Assembly: GCF_044386045.1 (NCBI RefSeq)
Contig: NZ_JBISCD010000037.1
Span: 248,001 to 312,000, forward strand
Source: Thalassobellus sediminis
GTDB taxonomy: Bacteria > Bacteroidota > Bacteroidia > Flavobacteriales > Flavobacteriaceae
Direction: 5' to 3'
Length of the DNA: 64,000 nt
Shown: positions 17,551 to 25,367 of the stretch, piece after piece
How the letters are laid out: each line of letters starts with the position of its first letter
Numbering within the stretch: position 1 is the stretch's first letter
Notes under the pieces: model-generated
Databases searched by the model: none
What the model was told of the DNA's origin: nothing
What the model saw: the letters and a program-made list of their open reading frames with translations, nothing else
Translations under genes and position numbers: made by a program

Positions 17551-18005
17551 TAATCTGTAAAAATATAGTCTGTTTTATATTCAATATCATAAGCTTTTAA
17601 GAAATCAATATACTCTTCTTTAAATGTTTTTACCCTATGATGTTCTTCTTGATTTTTAATATAATGAATCACTTTATTTACCCCAGATTGACTTACTGTA
17701 AAGGCTCCAAAACCTGTTTGCCATTCAAATTTTCCATTTACAAAACGTTTCTCGTTAATCCATTTAGATGAATTTGCTTTTATATCTCTTATTAAATCTG
17801 ATAAATTACAATTTGGTTTTGTCCCAATTAATAGATGCAAATGATTTGGCATACCATTAATAATCAATAACTTTTGATCTTTATTAGATATAATTCCTGT
17901 AATGTATTTATACAGCTCATCCTTCCATGTAACCTTAATTAGATTCTTTCTGCCTTTTACTGCAAAAACTATATGAAAATAAAGCTGTGTGTATGTGTTT
18001 GCCAT
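17547..18005 (-). mobile_element. REP-associated tyrosine transposase (RAYT, Y1/IS200-like)
   Basis: This is a 152-residue Y1-type HUH transposase. The HUH motif is MPNHLHLLIG (His55, His57) and the catalytic Tyr115 lies in VIHYIKNQEEHH. The N-terminus YTQLYFHIVFAVKGRKNLI is typical of the TnpA_REP family. Such proteins cut single-stranded DNA at palindromic REP hairpins and are usually single-copy and domesticated, not part of a classical IS. Here the gene is bracketed precisely: one palindromic unit begins at its start codon and another overlaps its stop. The gene is intact and probably functional. Confidence 0.9.
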
Positions 18006-18006
18006 G

Positions 18007-18132
18007 TTATAAATATATCGCTCCTCTGGAGCTAAAATTTAATGTTCTTTTTTCTATTAATATATTGCCACGCTGTGTCATTTTTATTGTTAATCTATTT
18101 TGTATAAAAAGCTCCTGAACTTCGATATTAAT
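18007..18132. repeat. REP-like palindromic unit, upstream of RAYT
   Basis: The unit begins two bases beyond the RAYT start codon with TTATAAATATATCGCTCC. It carries GCTCCTCTGGAGC (18020-18032), then a middle palindrome decayed to GCCACGCTGTGTC (18067-18079). The third palindrome is degenerate (GCTCCTGAACTTCGATATTAAT instead of an intact GCTCCAGAGGAGC). It is colinear with the other two units. Confidence 0.8.
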
Positions 18133-18148
18133 CATTCGTAAAATACAA

Positions 18149-18243
18149 CTAACCTCCTAGCTTCCTTCTTAATGCATAATCATCAATATCTTTATTTTTA
18201 CGTATGCCGCAACTAAAAGACAAACCAATTCCTTTAAAACACT
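18149..18243 (-). pseudogene. Remnant of a coding region between REP units
   Basis: The minus strand between two palindromic units is open for about 31 codons without a start. It reads GIGLSFSCGIRKNKDIDD and then YALRRKLGG before a TAG at 18149-18151. The composition looks like protein, not repeat. The upstream end is cut by a TAA at the edge of the third REP-like unit, which suggests the 3' end of an older gene truncated when the repeats arrived. No family is recognised. Confidence 0.25.
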
Positions 18244-18420
18244 GTTAATATATCGCTCCTCTGGAGCTAAATTTAATGTTCTTTTTTTATATTAATATGC
18301 TGCCACGCTGTGGCTGCTTTTATTTTTCATCTTTTTATTTATAAAAGCTCCAGAGGAGCATCATATTAATAAACTATAATTTCGTGTCTATTTATTAAGC
18401 TCCAAGGGAGCGACATTTAT
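18244..18420. repeat. REP-like palindromic unit plus an extra half-unit
   Basis: The unit is colinear with the two flanking the RAYT gene: GCTCCTCTGGAGC (18255-18267), GCCACGCTGTGGC (18302-18314) and GCTCCAGAGGAGC (18347-18359). A further partial copy of the last palindrome, GCTCCAAGGGAGC with CGACATTTAT, follows at about 18399-18420. All palindromes could form cruciforms or single-strand hairpins for a Y1 transposase. The stretch 18006-18551 holds nothing else except the coding remnant and the terminator near 18500. Confidence 0.85.
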
Positions 18421-18495
18421 CACCTTTGAAAAGATAACCTGTTCTATATTCAACTCAATAAATATACTAAATCAAATCCGTTTCTTACAAAAAAT

Positions 18496-18527
18496 AAAGA
18501 GCAAAAGAAATGAATCTTTTGCTCTTT
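18496..18527 (-). terminator. Rho-independent terminator of the T9SS protein gene
   Basis: A perfect 12-bp stem AAAGAGCAAAAG / CTTTTGCTCTTT has an 8-nt loop and is followed on the minus strand by a T-rich run (TTTATTTTTTG). It lies 24 nt after the stop codon of the gene at 18552-21131. Confidence 0.85.
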
Positions 18528-18551
18528 AAAATTTGAAGTAATTGCTATTAA

Positions 18552-21131
18552 TTATTCCACAAGTAACTTGACTACTTTATATTGTTTGTATTTACTCTTA
18601 ATTTTACAAAAGTATAATCCGGAAGTTAACTGCTGTCTATTTAGAGGTATTTCGTTTTTGCCTGTTACAGCTTCAAACGGCACTTCTTTTACAAGCGAAC
18701 CTAATTGATTATAAACTTCCAACACCGCAGTTTCCGATTGTACTGCTGTAAAATGAATAACCGTATTGTTTTTCATTGGGTTTGGTGCTGCAAATATGTT
18801 TATGTTTTCATCATTTAAAGCTTCTACCGAAAGTGTTTTACTTGTTGAAAAACGAAGTTGTTGTAAATTCATTTCTTTAGTCTCTACCTCGCCATTATTC
18901 GCCAACATGGTAAATACGATAGAGGTAACATCATTTAAATCCATATCTGTTCTCATTACAGATTTAAACTCGGTAAACGGAATGCTAAAATCTTGCATGG
19001 CATCGGTTAAATTTATAGCTGCTTTATATTGGTTTTCCCAATTGCTAACACTTGCTTTTACCAATCGAATTATTAAAGTACCTGTACCTTTTGCTTTTAA
19101 TTGAAAGCTATTATAATTAGATAAATCTATAGGATTAAACTTAGGGGTTAAAGCTCTATAGGCTGCAACATATTCGCTGGTGGTTGCCGTTAATTCTATA
19201 TTACGTTCTATTGGATATTCATCATCATTAAATTGCTCATCGTTTGTTTGAATAATATAGCTACTAATACTTGTACTTGGTGCAGCATCATCATAACCCC
19301 AAGGGCCATCAGACATAAATAAATCGTCTGGTGTAGCAATACCATCACCTATTCTAAACCCAATATCAAACAGGCTACCTGCATCTACTTCTACATTAGA
19401 AATATAATTTCCATTTAAATCAATTGAAGACGACACATAATTAACTCCTTCGGTTTCGGTTGATCTTAATCCGCCATCAAAAACCACATTATTACTTCTG
19501 TTAGTGTTTACTATTTGTAAATCTAGCTTCCCATTATGGTAATGTCCTTTTCTAACAAAAACCGTTGGCGGTGTAGAATTGTTATAACTTGCAATGGGCT
19601 TTTGCACTTCTAATAAACTTATCACTTCTTCTCCAAGTCTTAATAAATCATCTAAAGAATTAGACCATATTTGAAAATTATAAAAAGGGACATTTTTCTC
19701 ATATTTATCTAAGGTCCAATGACTCTCTATAGCAAAACCGGTATCATTATTCACGGATTTAGCCGATAAACTTAATACAAACTCTAATGAACCATCAATA
19801 TTTCTGATTAGTGATTTTATGAATTTTTGCTCTCTAATTTCTATGGTTGACACCGAAATTAATTGAGCTCCTAACAATCTATCGCAAATGTATTTGGTGT
19901 GCTCGTAAACACCTTTTTCGGTTTTAAGAAGTAGTACAGAAGCCACGGCTTCATCATTACGCATATAATCTACCGAGTATAAATCGGTGGCATTGGTAAT
20001 GCTCAACAAATCTTTAGGAGACGAATCTATTACATAATCTTCATTTATTATATCTAACGGAATAAAATCTAATAATTGAACACCTACTTTTCCAGAAGCT
20101 ACTTTTCCGTAGCGTGATGATTTAGAAAACTTTTTAGCAATACTTTTATCAAACTTATAATTGTTTTTTGTGCGATTAAAATTTCGTTTACTAATTTGTT
20201 GAGACAATCTGTTATTACTTTCTAATCCACCAGCATTGGCTGTAGAAGTAGGCGCTTCAATAACAGGGCAAGCAGCATAACCAGAACACGAAGGATCTTC
20301 ACAATCTATTAATCCGTCGCCATCATCATCAATACCATTGGTGCAATCTTCTTGTGGTACAGGCGCTGTAGGGCAACGTGCGCCATCATTTTGAGAACTT
20401 GAAGGTCCGAATGCAAAAAGATTAGAATCCATAGTATTTGTACCATCTAAATCTTGTACATTTTGAATGACATAAATAGTTCCTGTTTGATTAGAAGACA
20501 CATAAAACCGACCAGATGCATCAAAATAAACAGCGCCGTAAGTATAATTTAAACCAGAAAGAATTGGCACTTCGCCCATGCTTTCTATAATTCCTGTTTC
20601 AGCATCAATACGATATAAAATATTTGTGTTTTTTTCTACGGTATATAGTTTCCCATCTACGGCATTAAATGCCCAATCATGAATACTTAAATTTTGCGTT
20701 AAGGTTTTCGTTGCTATATAAGCCCCATAATTATCTGATTCAGGATTTACATCTATAGCATAATAACTCGTTCCTCCTCCTTTCAAATAATACACACCTT
20801 CTGCACTTACATCACCCACATAGCGTCCGCTAGTTGGTAACTCATCTACATAAAAAATTAAAGTAGAGAAATCTTTACCAATACGGACAATAGATTTTGA
20901 AGGAAAACTTAAAGAGCCCCATATAAATCCATCGGTTGGATTATATGCTGCAGCATTTACAGTTCCTTCAGTTATATCTGTTGCTACTGCATATGAATTT
21001 CCCGAAGCTAAATCGATCGCATAGACATCGTTATACTGAAATAAATAAGCGTTGTAGTCGCAATTAAATGGCGTGTCCTGAGCATTAATACTCAGATAAC
21101 AAAAAGCTAATAATAGTAATATTCTTTTCAT
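18552..21131 (-). CDS. T9SS-secreted protein with propeller-like N-terminus
   Basis: This 859-residue protein has a signal peptide (1-17, LLLAFCYLSINAQ). Residues 20-250 show repeated YAIDL, GFIWGSL, LYTVEKNTN, LYRIDAETG and GRFYVSS elements, as in beta-propellers. A Cys-rich linker (CTNGIDDDGDGLIDCEDPSC, about 263-282) has a calcium-binding DxDGDG pattern. A middle region has no recognised domain, and a carbohydrate-binding-like module lies at about 650-760 (SFQLKAKGTGTLIIRLVKAS). The end is a type A T9SS sorting domain (about 785-859: APNPMKNNTVIHF, GLYFCKIKSKYKQYKVVKLLVE). It is therefore exported and probably surface-anchored. Site D upstream places it in the LytTR group, suggesting a biofilm-matrix or adhesin role. 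Confidence 0.82.
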   Translation of the reverse strand: MKRILLLLAFCYLSINAQDTPFNCDYNAYLFQYNDVYAIDLASGNSYAVATDITEGTVNAAAYNPTDGFIWGSLSFPSKSIVRIGKDFSTLIFYVDELPTSGRYVGDVSAEGVYYLKGGGTSYYAIDVNPESDNYGAYIATKTLTQNLSIHDWAFNAVDGKLYTVEKNTNILYRIDAETGIIESMGEVPILSGLNYTYGAVYFDASGRFYVSSNQTGTIYVIQNVQDLDGTNTMDSNLFAFGPSSSQNDGARCPTAPVPQEDCTNGIDDDGDGLIDCEDPSCSGYAACPVIEAPTSTANAGGLESNNRLSQQISKRNFNRTKNNYKFDKSIAKKFSKSSRYGKVASGKVGVQLLDFIPLDIINEDYVIDSSPKDLLSITNATDLYSVDYMRNDEAVASVLLLKTEKGVYEHTKYICDRLLGAQLISVSTIEIREQKFIKSLIRNIDGSLEFVLSLSAKSVNNDTGFAIESHWTLDKYEKNVPFYNFQIWSNSLDDLLRLGEEVISLLEVQKPIASYNNSTPPTVFVRKGHYHNGKLDLQIVNTNRSNNVVFDGGLRSTETEGVNYVSSSIDLNGNYISNVEVDAGSLFDIGFRIGDGIATPDDLFMSDGPWGYDDAAPSTSISSYIIQTNDEQFNDDEYPIERNIELTATTSEYVAAYRALTPKFNPIDLSNYNSFQLKAKGTGTLIIRLVKASVSNWENQYKAAINLTDAMQDFSIPFTEFKSVMRTDMDLNDVTSIVFTMLANNGEVETKEMNLQQLRFSTSKTLSVEALNDENINIFAAPNPMKNNTVIHFTAVQSETAVLEVYNQLGSLVKEVPFEAVTGKNEIPLNRQQLTSGLYFCKIKSKYKQYKVVKLLVE

Positions 21132-21150
21132 GATATAATAGTTTATATCA

Positions 21151-21219
21151 CAAAATTAGGGTTGAAAGATTCCTTTAATTTTTATTTTCGTTAGATCAAA
21201 ATTAAGTGTAGACGAATGG
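21151..21219 (-). promoter_or_regulatory. LytTR/AlgR-like box upstream of T9SS protein gene (site D)
   Basis: The minus-strand box CCATTCGTCTACAC is at 21206-21219, and a perfect -7 box TAATTTTG is at 21151-21158, 55 nt away. No TTG is present around -33, in line with activator dependence. A second repeat at 21 nt is not evident. The start codon of the T9SS protein is 20 nt after the -7 box. Confidence 0.68.
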
Positions 21220-21278
21220 TATTTATTAGAAGTTTAGCGCATTAAACACTAATAAATTAGTTTAAACCGAAATTGAAT

Positions 21279-21980
21279 TTAAAGCAAGTTCAATCGTTTC
21301 ATTAATTCGGGTCTGTTAGAGCGACTTACAGGAATAACATCTTTTTTTATTAGCACACTATTATCTTCTATATCAATTATTTTTTGAATATTAATAATAT
21401 AAGACCTGTGTACTTTTAAGAATAAATCGGTTGGTAGTTTTTCTTCTATTTTCTTTAGTGTAGAATGTACCGTATAATTTTTATCTTCGGTTTTTACATG
21501 AATATAATCGCCTTTAGCTTCTACTAAATAAATGCTAGGAATATCTATTTTTATTAAACGTCTATCGATATTAACATATAAATCATTTCCTGAAGTAGTC
21601 TCACCTTCTGATGACATTGTTACTTTTGAAACTGTAGACACAGCCTTCTGAATGGCTTTTTCAAAACGCGGTAAGGCAATAGGTTTTACTAAATAGTCTA
21701 CAATACAATCATACTCAAAAGCTTCAATAGCAAACTTTGAATCACTTGTAGTTAAAATTATTTTAGGTGGATTTTTTAATGTTTGAATAAAATCGAACCC
21801 TGTAAAATCGGGCATGTGTATATCTAAAAATATTAAATCGACTTCGTTCTGATTTAAATATTTTATAGCTTGAATGGCATTTGGAAATTCTTCTAACACA
21901 TTAAGACTAGGTACACTTACACAAAGTTGTGATATAATAGCTCTGGCAGTTGCCTCATCATCAATAATAATACAATTCAT
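21279..21980 (-). CDS. LytTR-family response regulator (AlgR/LytR type)
   Basis: This 233-residue protein has a receiver domain at about 1-120 (acidic Asp7/Asp8, phospho-acceptor Asp53 in IFLDIHMPDFTGFD, switch Thr/Ser in LTTSDS, Lys in YLVKPI). A LytTR DNA-binding domain at about 140-233 carries LYVNIDRRLIKIDIPSIYLVEAKGDYI, LPTDLFLKVHRSYIINIQKI and VIPVSRSNRPELMKRL. LytTR domains contact direct repeats about two helical turns apart. This is the only LytTR gene in the window, and the doubled CCATTCGTC boxes nearby are its obvious candidate targets. It is the last gene of the H-NOX operon, 9 nt after the HPt gene. Confidence 0.93.
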   Translation of the reverse strand: MNCIIIDDEATARAIISQLCVSVPSLNVLEEFPNAIQAIKYLNQNEVDLIFLDIHMPDFTGFDFIQTLKNPPKIILTTSDSKFAIEAFEYDCIVDYLVKPIALPRFEKAIQKAVSTVSKVTMSSEGETTSGNDLYVNIDRRLIKIDIPSIYLVEAKGDYIHVKTEDKNYTVHSTLKKIEEKLPTDLFLKVHRSYIINIQKIIDIEDNSVLIKKDVIPVSRSNRPELMKRLNLL

Positions 21981-21989
21981 AAAAATACT

Positions 21990-22307
21990 TTATAGCGTAG
22001 CTAAAAAGGTTGTTATGGCATTAAGAATGTTTTCAAAATCTTCTTTACCAACTGAGCTATTTTCTTTTAAATTATCTTCAAAAGATGCTGCCACCTCATA
22101 ACTTTTTTCTAGCCCTAAAATACTAATTTTATGTTTAAGTTTGTGTACAATTTCTGCTGATTCTTTAAAATTAGCCGATTTTATATGTTTAAAGTAGATA
22201 CTTTTTTCTTCTGGAAATTCTGTTTTAATTATTGAAACAAGTTTTTCTTCAAAGGCTTTATCGCCTCCAGATAAAGCATGTATATATGATAAATTGGGCT
22301 GTTCCAT
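21990..22307 (-). CDS. HPt phosphotransfer protein
   Basis: This 105-residue stand-alone histidine phosphotransfer domain carries the phospho-His motif in AEIVHKLKHKISILGLEKSYE, with His55 followed by the Lys-Leu-Lys pattern typical of HPt helices. The rest is a four-helix bundle. It sits between the kinase (2-nt gap) and the LytTR regulator (9-nt gap), so it most likely passes phosphate from a receiver to the LytTR protein or among the receivers of this locus, including perhaps the REC-GT2 protein. It has no membrane segment. Confidence 0.88.
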   Translation of the reverse strand: MEQPNLSYIHALSGGDKAFEEKLVSIIKTEFPEEKSIYFKHIKSANFKESAEIVHKLKHKISILGLEKSYEVAASFEDNLKENSSVGKEDFENILNAITTFLATL

Positions 22308-22309
22308 CT

Positions 22310-24286
22310 TTATTTTTTTAATGTGAAGTAAAAAGTTGAACCAACACCATATTCAGATTCTATCCAAACGTTTCCTTCATATAAATCAACTATTTTCTTT
22401 ACAATAGACAAGCCAATACCTGATGATTCTTTGCTTCTATTAAGGGAATGAAATATTTTAAAAATCTGATCATGATACTTTTCTTCAATACCAATACCAT
22501 TATCTTTTATTGAAAACTCATAATGAGTTTCTTTGTCTGTAAAATCAATTTCTATAATACCACTATCTTTATCAATAAACTTTATAGCATTACTAATTAA
22601 ATTTTGAAATAATTGTTGTAGTTTAGTTCTATGACCTCTTACTGTTGGTAAGGAGTTATTGATTGTTATTGAAACATGATCTGGAACATACAGTATGTTT
22701 TTTAAATCTTTTACAAGAGTATCTAAATCAACATGAGTTAGTCCTTCATTTTCGGCTCCTACACTTGAATAACTTAACACATCTGAAATAAGCTGCTCCA
22801 TCTTCTCCAAAGTGGTTTCAATTAAACCGAAATTTTGTAGACTCGTTTCATCTAGCTTACCTTCATTATCTTCTTTAAGCCAACTAACAAGCGCATTAAT
22901 ACTTCGTAATGGCGATTTTAAATCATGTGATACCACATGCGCATATTCTTGTAACTCATCATTACTCTTTTCTAATTTTATAAGTAATTTTTCTTTTTGA
23001 TGCTCTAAACTTTTTATACCTGTTATATCTAAATGAATCCCAATAGAACCTATAACTTCTCCATTTAAATTATAATTAGGCGCGCCACTTATTAGCCAAT
23101 GTTTTATGTCTCCTTGTTTATTTTTTATTTTTAATTCATAAGAGTTAGAATTACCCTTTTGTCTTTTTGAATTTTCTTTTTTAATAATTTTAGAACCATC
23201 TTCAATTGTAAATATTTCAGAAGCTATATTACCTACTAATTCATCTTCAGTATATCCAGACATTTCAATAAAACTCTGGTTTACCATTAAAACTTCATCG
23301 TTGTTATCAACCTCTAATAAACCCAAATTCATATTAGCAATAATATTACTATACTTTTGTTTTTGAGCTTCTAAACTCTGGCTATAATTTCGCCTTAATG
23401 TAACATCTCTATAACTCCACAAATGGCCTTTGTATTCATTATTTCTAAAAATAGGAATATAATCTCTTTCTAAAATTTTACCATTAGCCATTTTTAACTC
23501 ATCGCCTAAAACAACCTCCCTTTTGCTTAAAACTTCATCTATCTTAAGCACAAAATTTTCTGGGTCTTTGAACAAACTTTTACTTAATTCGGCAGCATTA
23601 GTACAATCTTGCCCTATCATTAATTCTGGAGAAACTGGTATATTAAATATTTCGCAAAACTTTTTATTTGTAAGTGCTATTTTCCTGTTTTCATCTTCTA
23701 ATAAAACAGCACTATCTAAATTTAAAATTAATGTTGACAATCTTTTTTCAGACTCAATCAACATATCTTCTGCTTGTTTTGCTTTGGTTATATCTCTAAC
23801 AATACCTTGTGCAGCAACAGGTTTTCCTTTATCATAAATTATACTAGCATTGATATGGACTAGTTTAGCCTCTCCTTTTCTTGTAATAATATCTAAATAA
23901 AAATCTGTAAGTGAGCCTTTTTCAAGAAGTTCTTTAAACGATTTTCCAACACGTTCTAACTCAGATGGTTTTGCCATTTTAAGTAAATTATAATCTACTT
24001 TAGCATCCTCAAAACCTAATAACTCTACAGCTGCATCATTCAATTTAAGAATATTTCCAAGAAGATCCATAATAACATAGGCATCAACAATATTCTCAAA
24101 AACACCTTGTAATTGCGAATCGGTTCTATCTAATAATGTTTCTAACTCTGAATAAGATTTTTCTAATTGCTGCTTAGCACTATACAATTCGGCAGCCTTA
24201 CTTTCTAGAATTTTCTCAGCTTGTTTTCTAGCAGCTTTCTCACGAGCAAGTGCTCGCTTTAAAATGTCAATCTCACTTTGACTCAT
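22310..24286 (-). CDS. Cytoplasmic PAS sensor histidine kinase, H-NOX partner
   Basis: This 658-residue kinase lacks membrane helices. It has an N-terminal coiled coil (about 1-58, ALAREKAARKQAEKILESK), three PAS domains (about 58-175, 180-295 and 308-425, the first and last with PAC-type ends), a HisKA dimerisation domain with His454 in VVSHDLKSPL, and an HATPase_c domain (Asn566 in NLISNAIKF; DNGIGI; SSGIGLSIVKKIV). The charged coiled-coil start is typical of effectors encoded with H-NOX proteins, where it may receive the sensor signal. It has no receiver of its own, so phosphate goes to the separate receiver at 24827-25240 and through the HPt. Its start overlaps the H-NOX stop by 1 nt. Confidence 0.92.
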   Translation of the reverse strand: MSQSEIDILKRALAREKAARKQAEKILESKAAELYSAKQQLEKSYSELETLLDRTDSQLQGVFENIVDAYVIMDLLGNILKLNDAAVELLGFEDAKVDYNLLKMAKPSELERVGKSFKELLEKGSLTDFYLDIITRKGEAKLVHINASIIYDKGKPVAAQGIVRDITKAKQAEDMLIESEKRLSTLILNLDSAVLLEDENRKIALTNKKFCEIFNIPVSPELMIGQDCTNAAELSKSLFKDPENFVLKIDEVLSKREVVLGDELKMANGKILERDYIPIFRNNEYKGHLWSYRDVTLRRNYSQSLEAQKQKYSNIIANMNLGLLEVDNNDEVLMVNQSFIEMSGYTEDELVGNIASEIFTIEDGSKIIKKENSKRQKGNSNSYELKIKNKQGDIKHWLISGAPNYNLNGEVIGSIGIHLDITGIKSLEHQKEKLLIKLEKSNDELQEYAHVVSHDLKSPLRSINALVSWLKEDNEGKLDETSLQNFGLIETTLEKMEQLISDVLSYSSVGAENEGLTHVDLDTLVKDLKNILYVPDHVSITINNSLPTVRGHRTKLQQLFQNLISNAIKFIDKDSGIIEIDFTDKETHYEFSIKDNGIGIEEKYHDQIFKIFHSLNRSKESSGIGLSIVKKIVDLYEGNVWIESEYGVGSTFYFTLKK

Positions 24287-24825
24287 TAATTTTTCTTAAT
24301 TAAGAACTTTACTTCTGTACCGTCTTCTTTTATTTTTTCTAATTCTATGGTTGCTGTAGCATCAAAATGTTCGAAGGTTTTATTCATTAAACCCAATCCG
24401 AAATGATGCATCGCTCTACTTGATTTGTAAATCATGACCAATGAATTTTCTGTTCTTTCAACAACTTCAAAAGATGGTAACTCGGCATCTGGATAAATTT
24501 TCCTTACTTCTACATGAATATGATTTTCTATAGAAGCTAACATTTCTATGGGATCTTTATATCTTGCTAAAAGCCCTGGGTAACTTTGTTCTAAAACACT
24601 AAAAAAATGTTCGGCATATACCAATAACAAATCGTCAATTGAAATACTAGTATGCGCACTTAAATGCTGTAATAACTGAAGCATTTCTGAAAACTTATAG
24701 GTTCCTACAGATGTGTATATACCTTCTGAATCTAAACTAGATTGTGAAATAATTTTATCAACTACTTCTAGACCAAACTTAGATTCCACTAAATCTAAAA
24801 ACTCTGTAAAAACAATACCTTTCAT
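24286..24825 (-). CDS. H-NOX (HNOB) haem nitric-oxide/oxygen sensor
   Basis: This 179-residue stand-alone H-NOX protein begins MKGIVFTEFLDLVESKFG, the standard family start. The proximal haem ligand should be His104 in NHIHVEVRKIYPDAELP. The haem-propionate motif Y-x-S-x-R is present as Tyr133, Ser135 and Arg137 (YKSSR). The distal pocket residue that separates O2-binding from NO-selective members cannot be read safely by eye. Facultative bacterial H-NOX proteins of this size usually sense NO and regulate an adjacent kinase. Here the kinase gene overlaps it by 1 nt and a receiver gene precedes it by 1 nt, which is strong evidence for a common signalling path. Confidence 0.95.
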   Translation of the reverse strand: MKGIVFTEFLDLVESKFGLEVVDKIISQSSLDSEGIYTSVGTYKFSEMLQLLQHLSAHTSISIDDLLLVYAEHFFSVLEQSYPGLLARYKDPIEMLASIENHIHVEVRKIYPDAELPSFEVVERTENSLVMIYKSSRAMHHFGLGLMNKTFEHFDATATIELEKIKEDGTEVKFLIKKN

Positions 24826-24826
24826 C

Positions 24827-25240
24827 CTAAATTCGCTTTAATTCATTAATACTCCAATACGCTAATAACTTCTCTATTTTAGAAACATAATCCTCATATT
24901 TCAAAGGTTTTAAAACATATCCAGCTATACCAATTTCATAACATTCTAATAAATCTTTTTGATTGTTAGATGTTGTTAAAACAATGGTTGGGATAAATTT
25001 TAATGCATTATCTGCTTTTAAAATTTTTAAAAATTCGATGCCATCAATTTTTGGCATGTTTAAATCTAATAAAATTATATCAGGTAGTTCCTCTTTTTTT
25101 TCTAAAATTACTAAAGCTTCCTCTCCGTTATTTGCTTCAATAATTTTATGATTGAGTTTAAGTGATGAAATCGTTCTATTAAATTTCATTATTTCAATCA
25201 TATCATCTTCTATAAGAAGAATATTTAGTGTGTTTGTCAT
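24827..25240 (-). CDS. Single-domain response regulator
   Basis: This 137-residue CheY-like receiver without an output domain has acidic Glu11/Asp12/Asp13, phospho-acceptor Asp59 (IILLDLNMPKIDG), switch Thr in VLTTSNNQ and Lys in YVLKPLKYED. It is the first gene of the five-gene signalling operon. With the HPt gene downstream it makes a classical phosphorelay: kinase, this receiver, HPt, then the LytTR receiver. The doubled box site E lies upstream, so the operon probably controls itself. Confidence 0.9.
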   Translation of the reverse strand: MTNTLNILLIEDDMIEIMKFNRTISSLKLNHKIIEANNGEEALVILEKKEELPDIILLDLNMPKIDGIEFLKILKADNALKFIPTIVLTTSNNQKDLLECYEIGIAGYVLKPLKYEDYVSKIEKLLAYWSINELKRI

Positions 25241-25262
25241 TACTTTTCAAGTATTTTTAAAG

Positions 25263-25352
25263 TGAAAGTACTGCAAATAGATAAACGAGTAGATAGACTT
25301 CGCTTACTCGAATTTAAGTGTAGACGAATGACGGATAAGTGTCGACGAATGG
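25263..25352 (-). promoter_or_regulatory. Doubled LytTR/AlgR-like box upstream of the H-NOX operon (site E)
   Basis: Two boxes lie exactly 21 nt apart on the minus strand: TCATTCGTCTACAC (25318-25331) and CCATTCGTCGACAC (25339-25352). This is the clearest direct repeat of the set. Candidate -7 boxes are TACTTTCA (25263-25270, 55 nt from the nearer box but a weak match) or TCTATTTG (25274-25281, better match but 44 nt). It implies feedback control of the operon that encodes the LytTR protein. Confidence 0.7.
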
Positions 25353-25367
25353 AAACGGTATTTTTTC

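Noticed and set aside
17547..18005. Classical IS200/IS605 insertion sequence
   Set aside because: No TnpB and no IS ends are seen. The flanking repeated palindromes fit a RAYT with its REP units instead.
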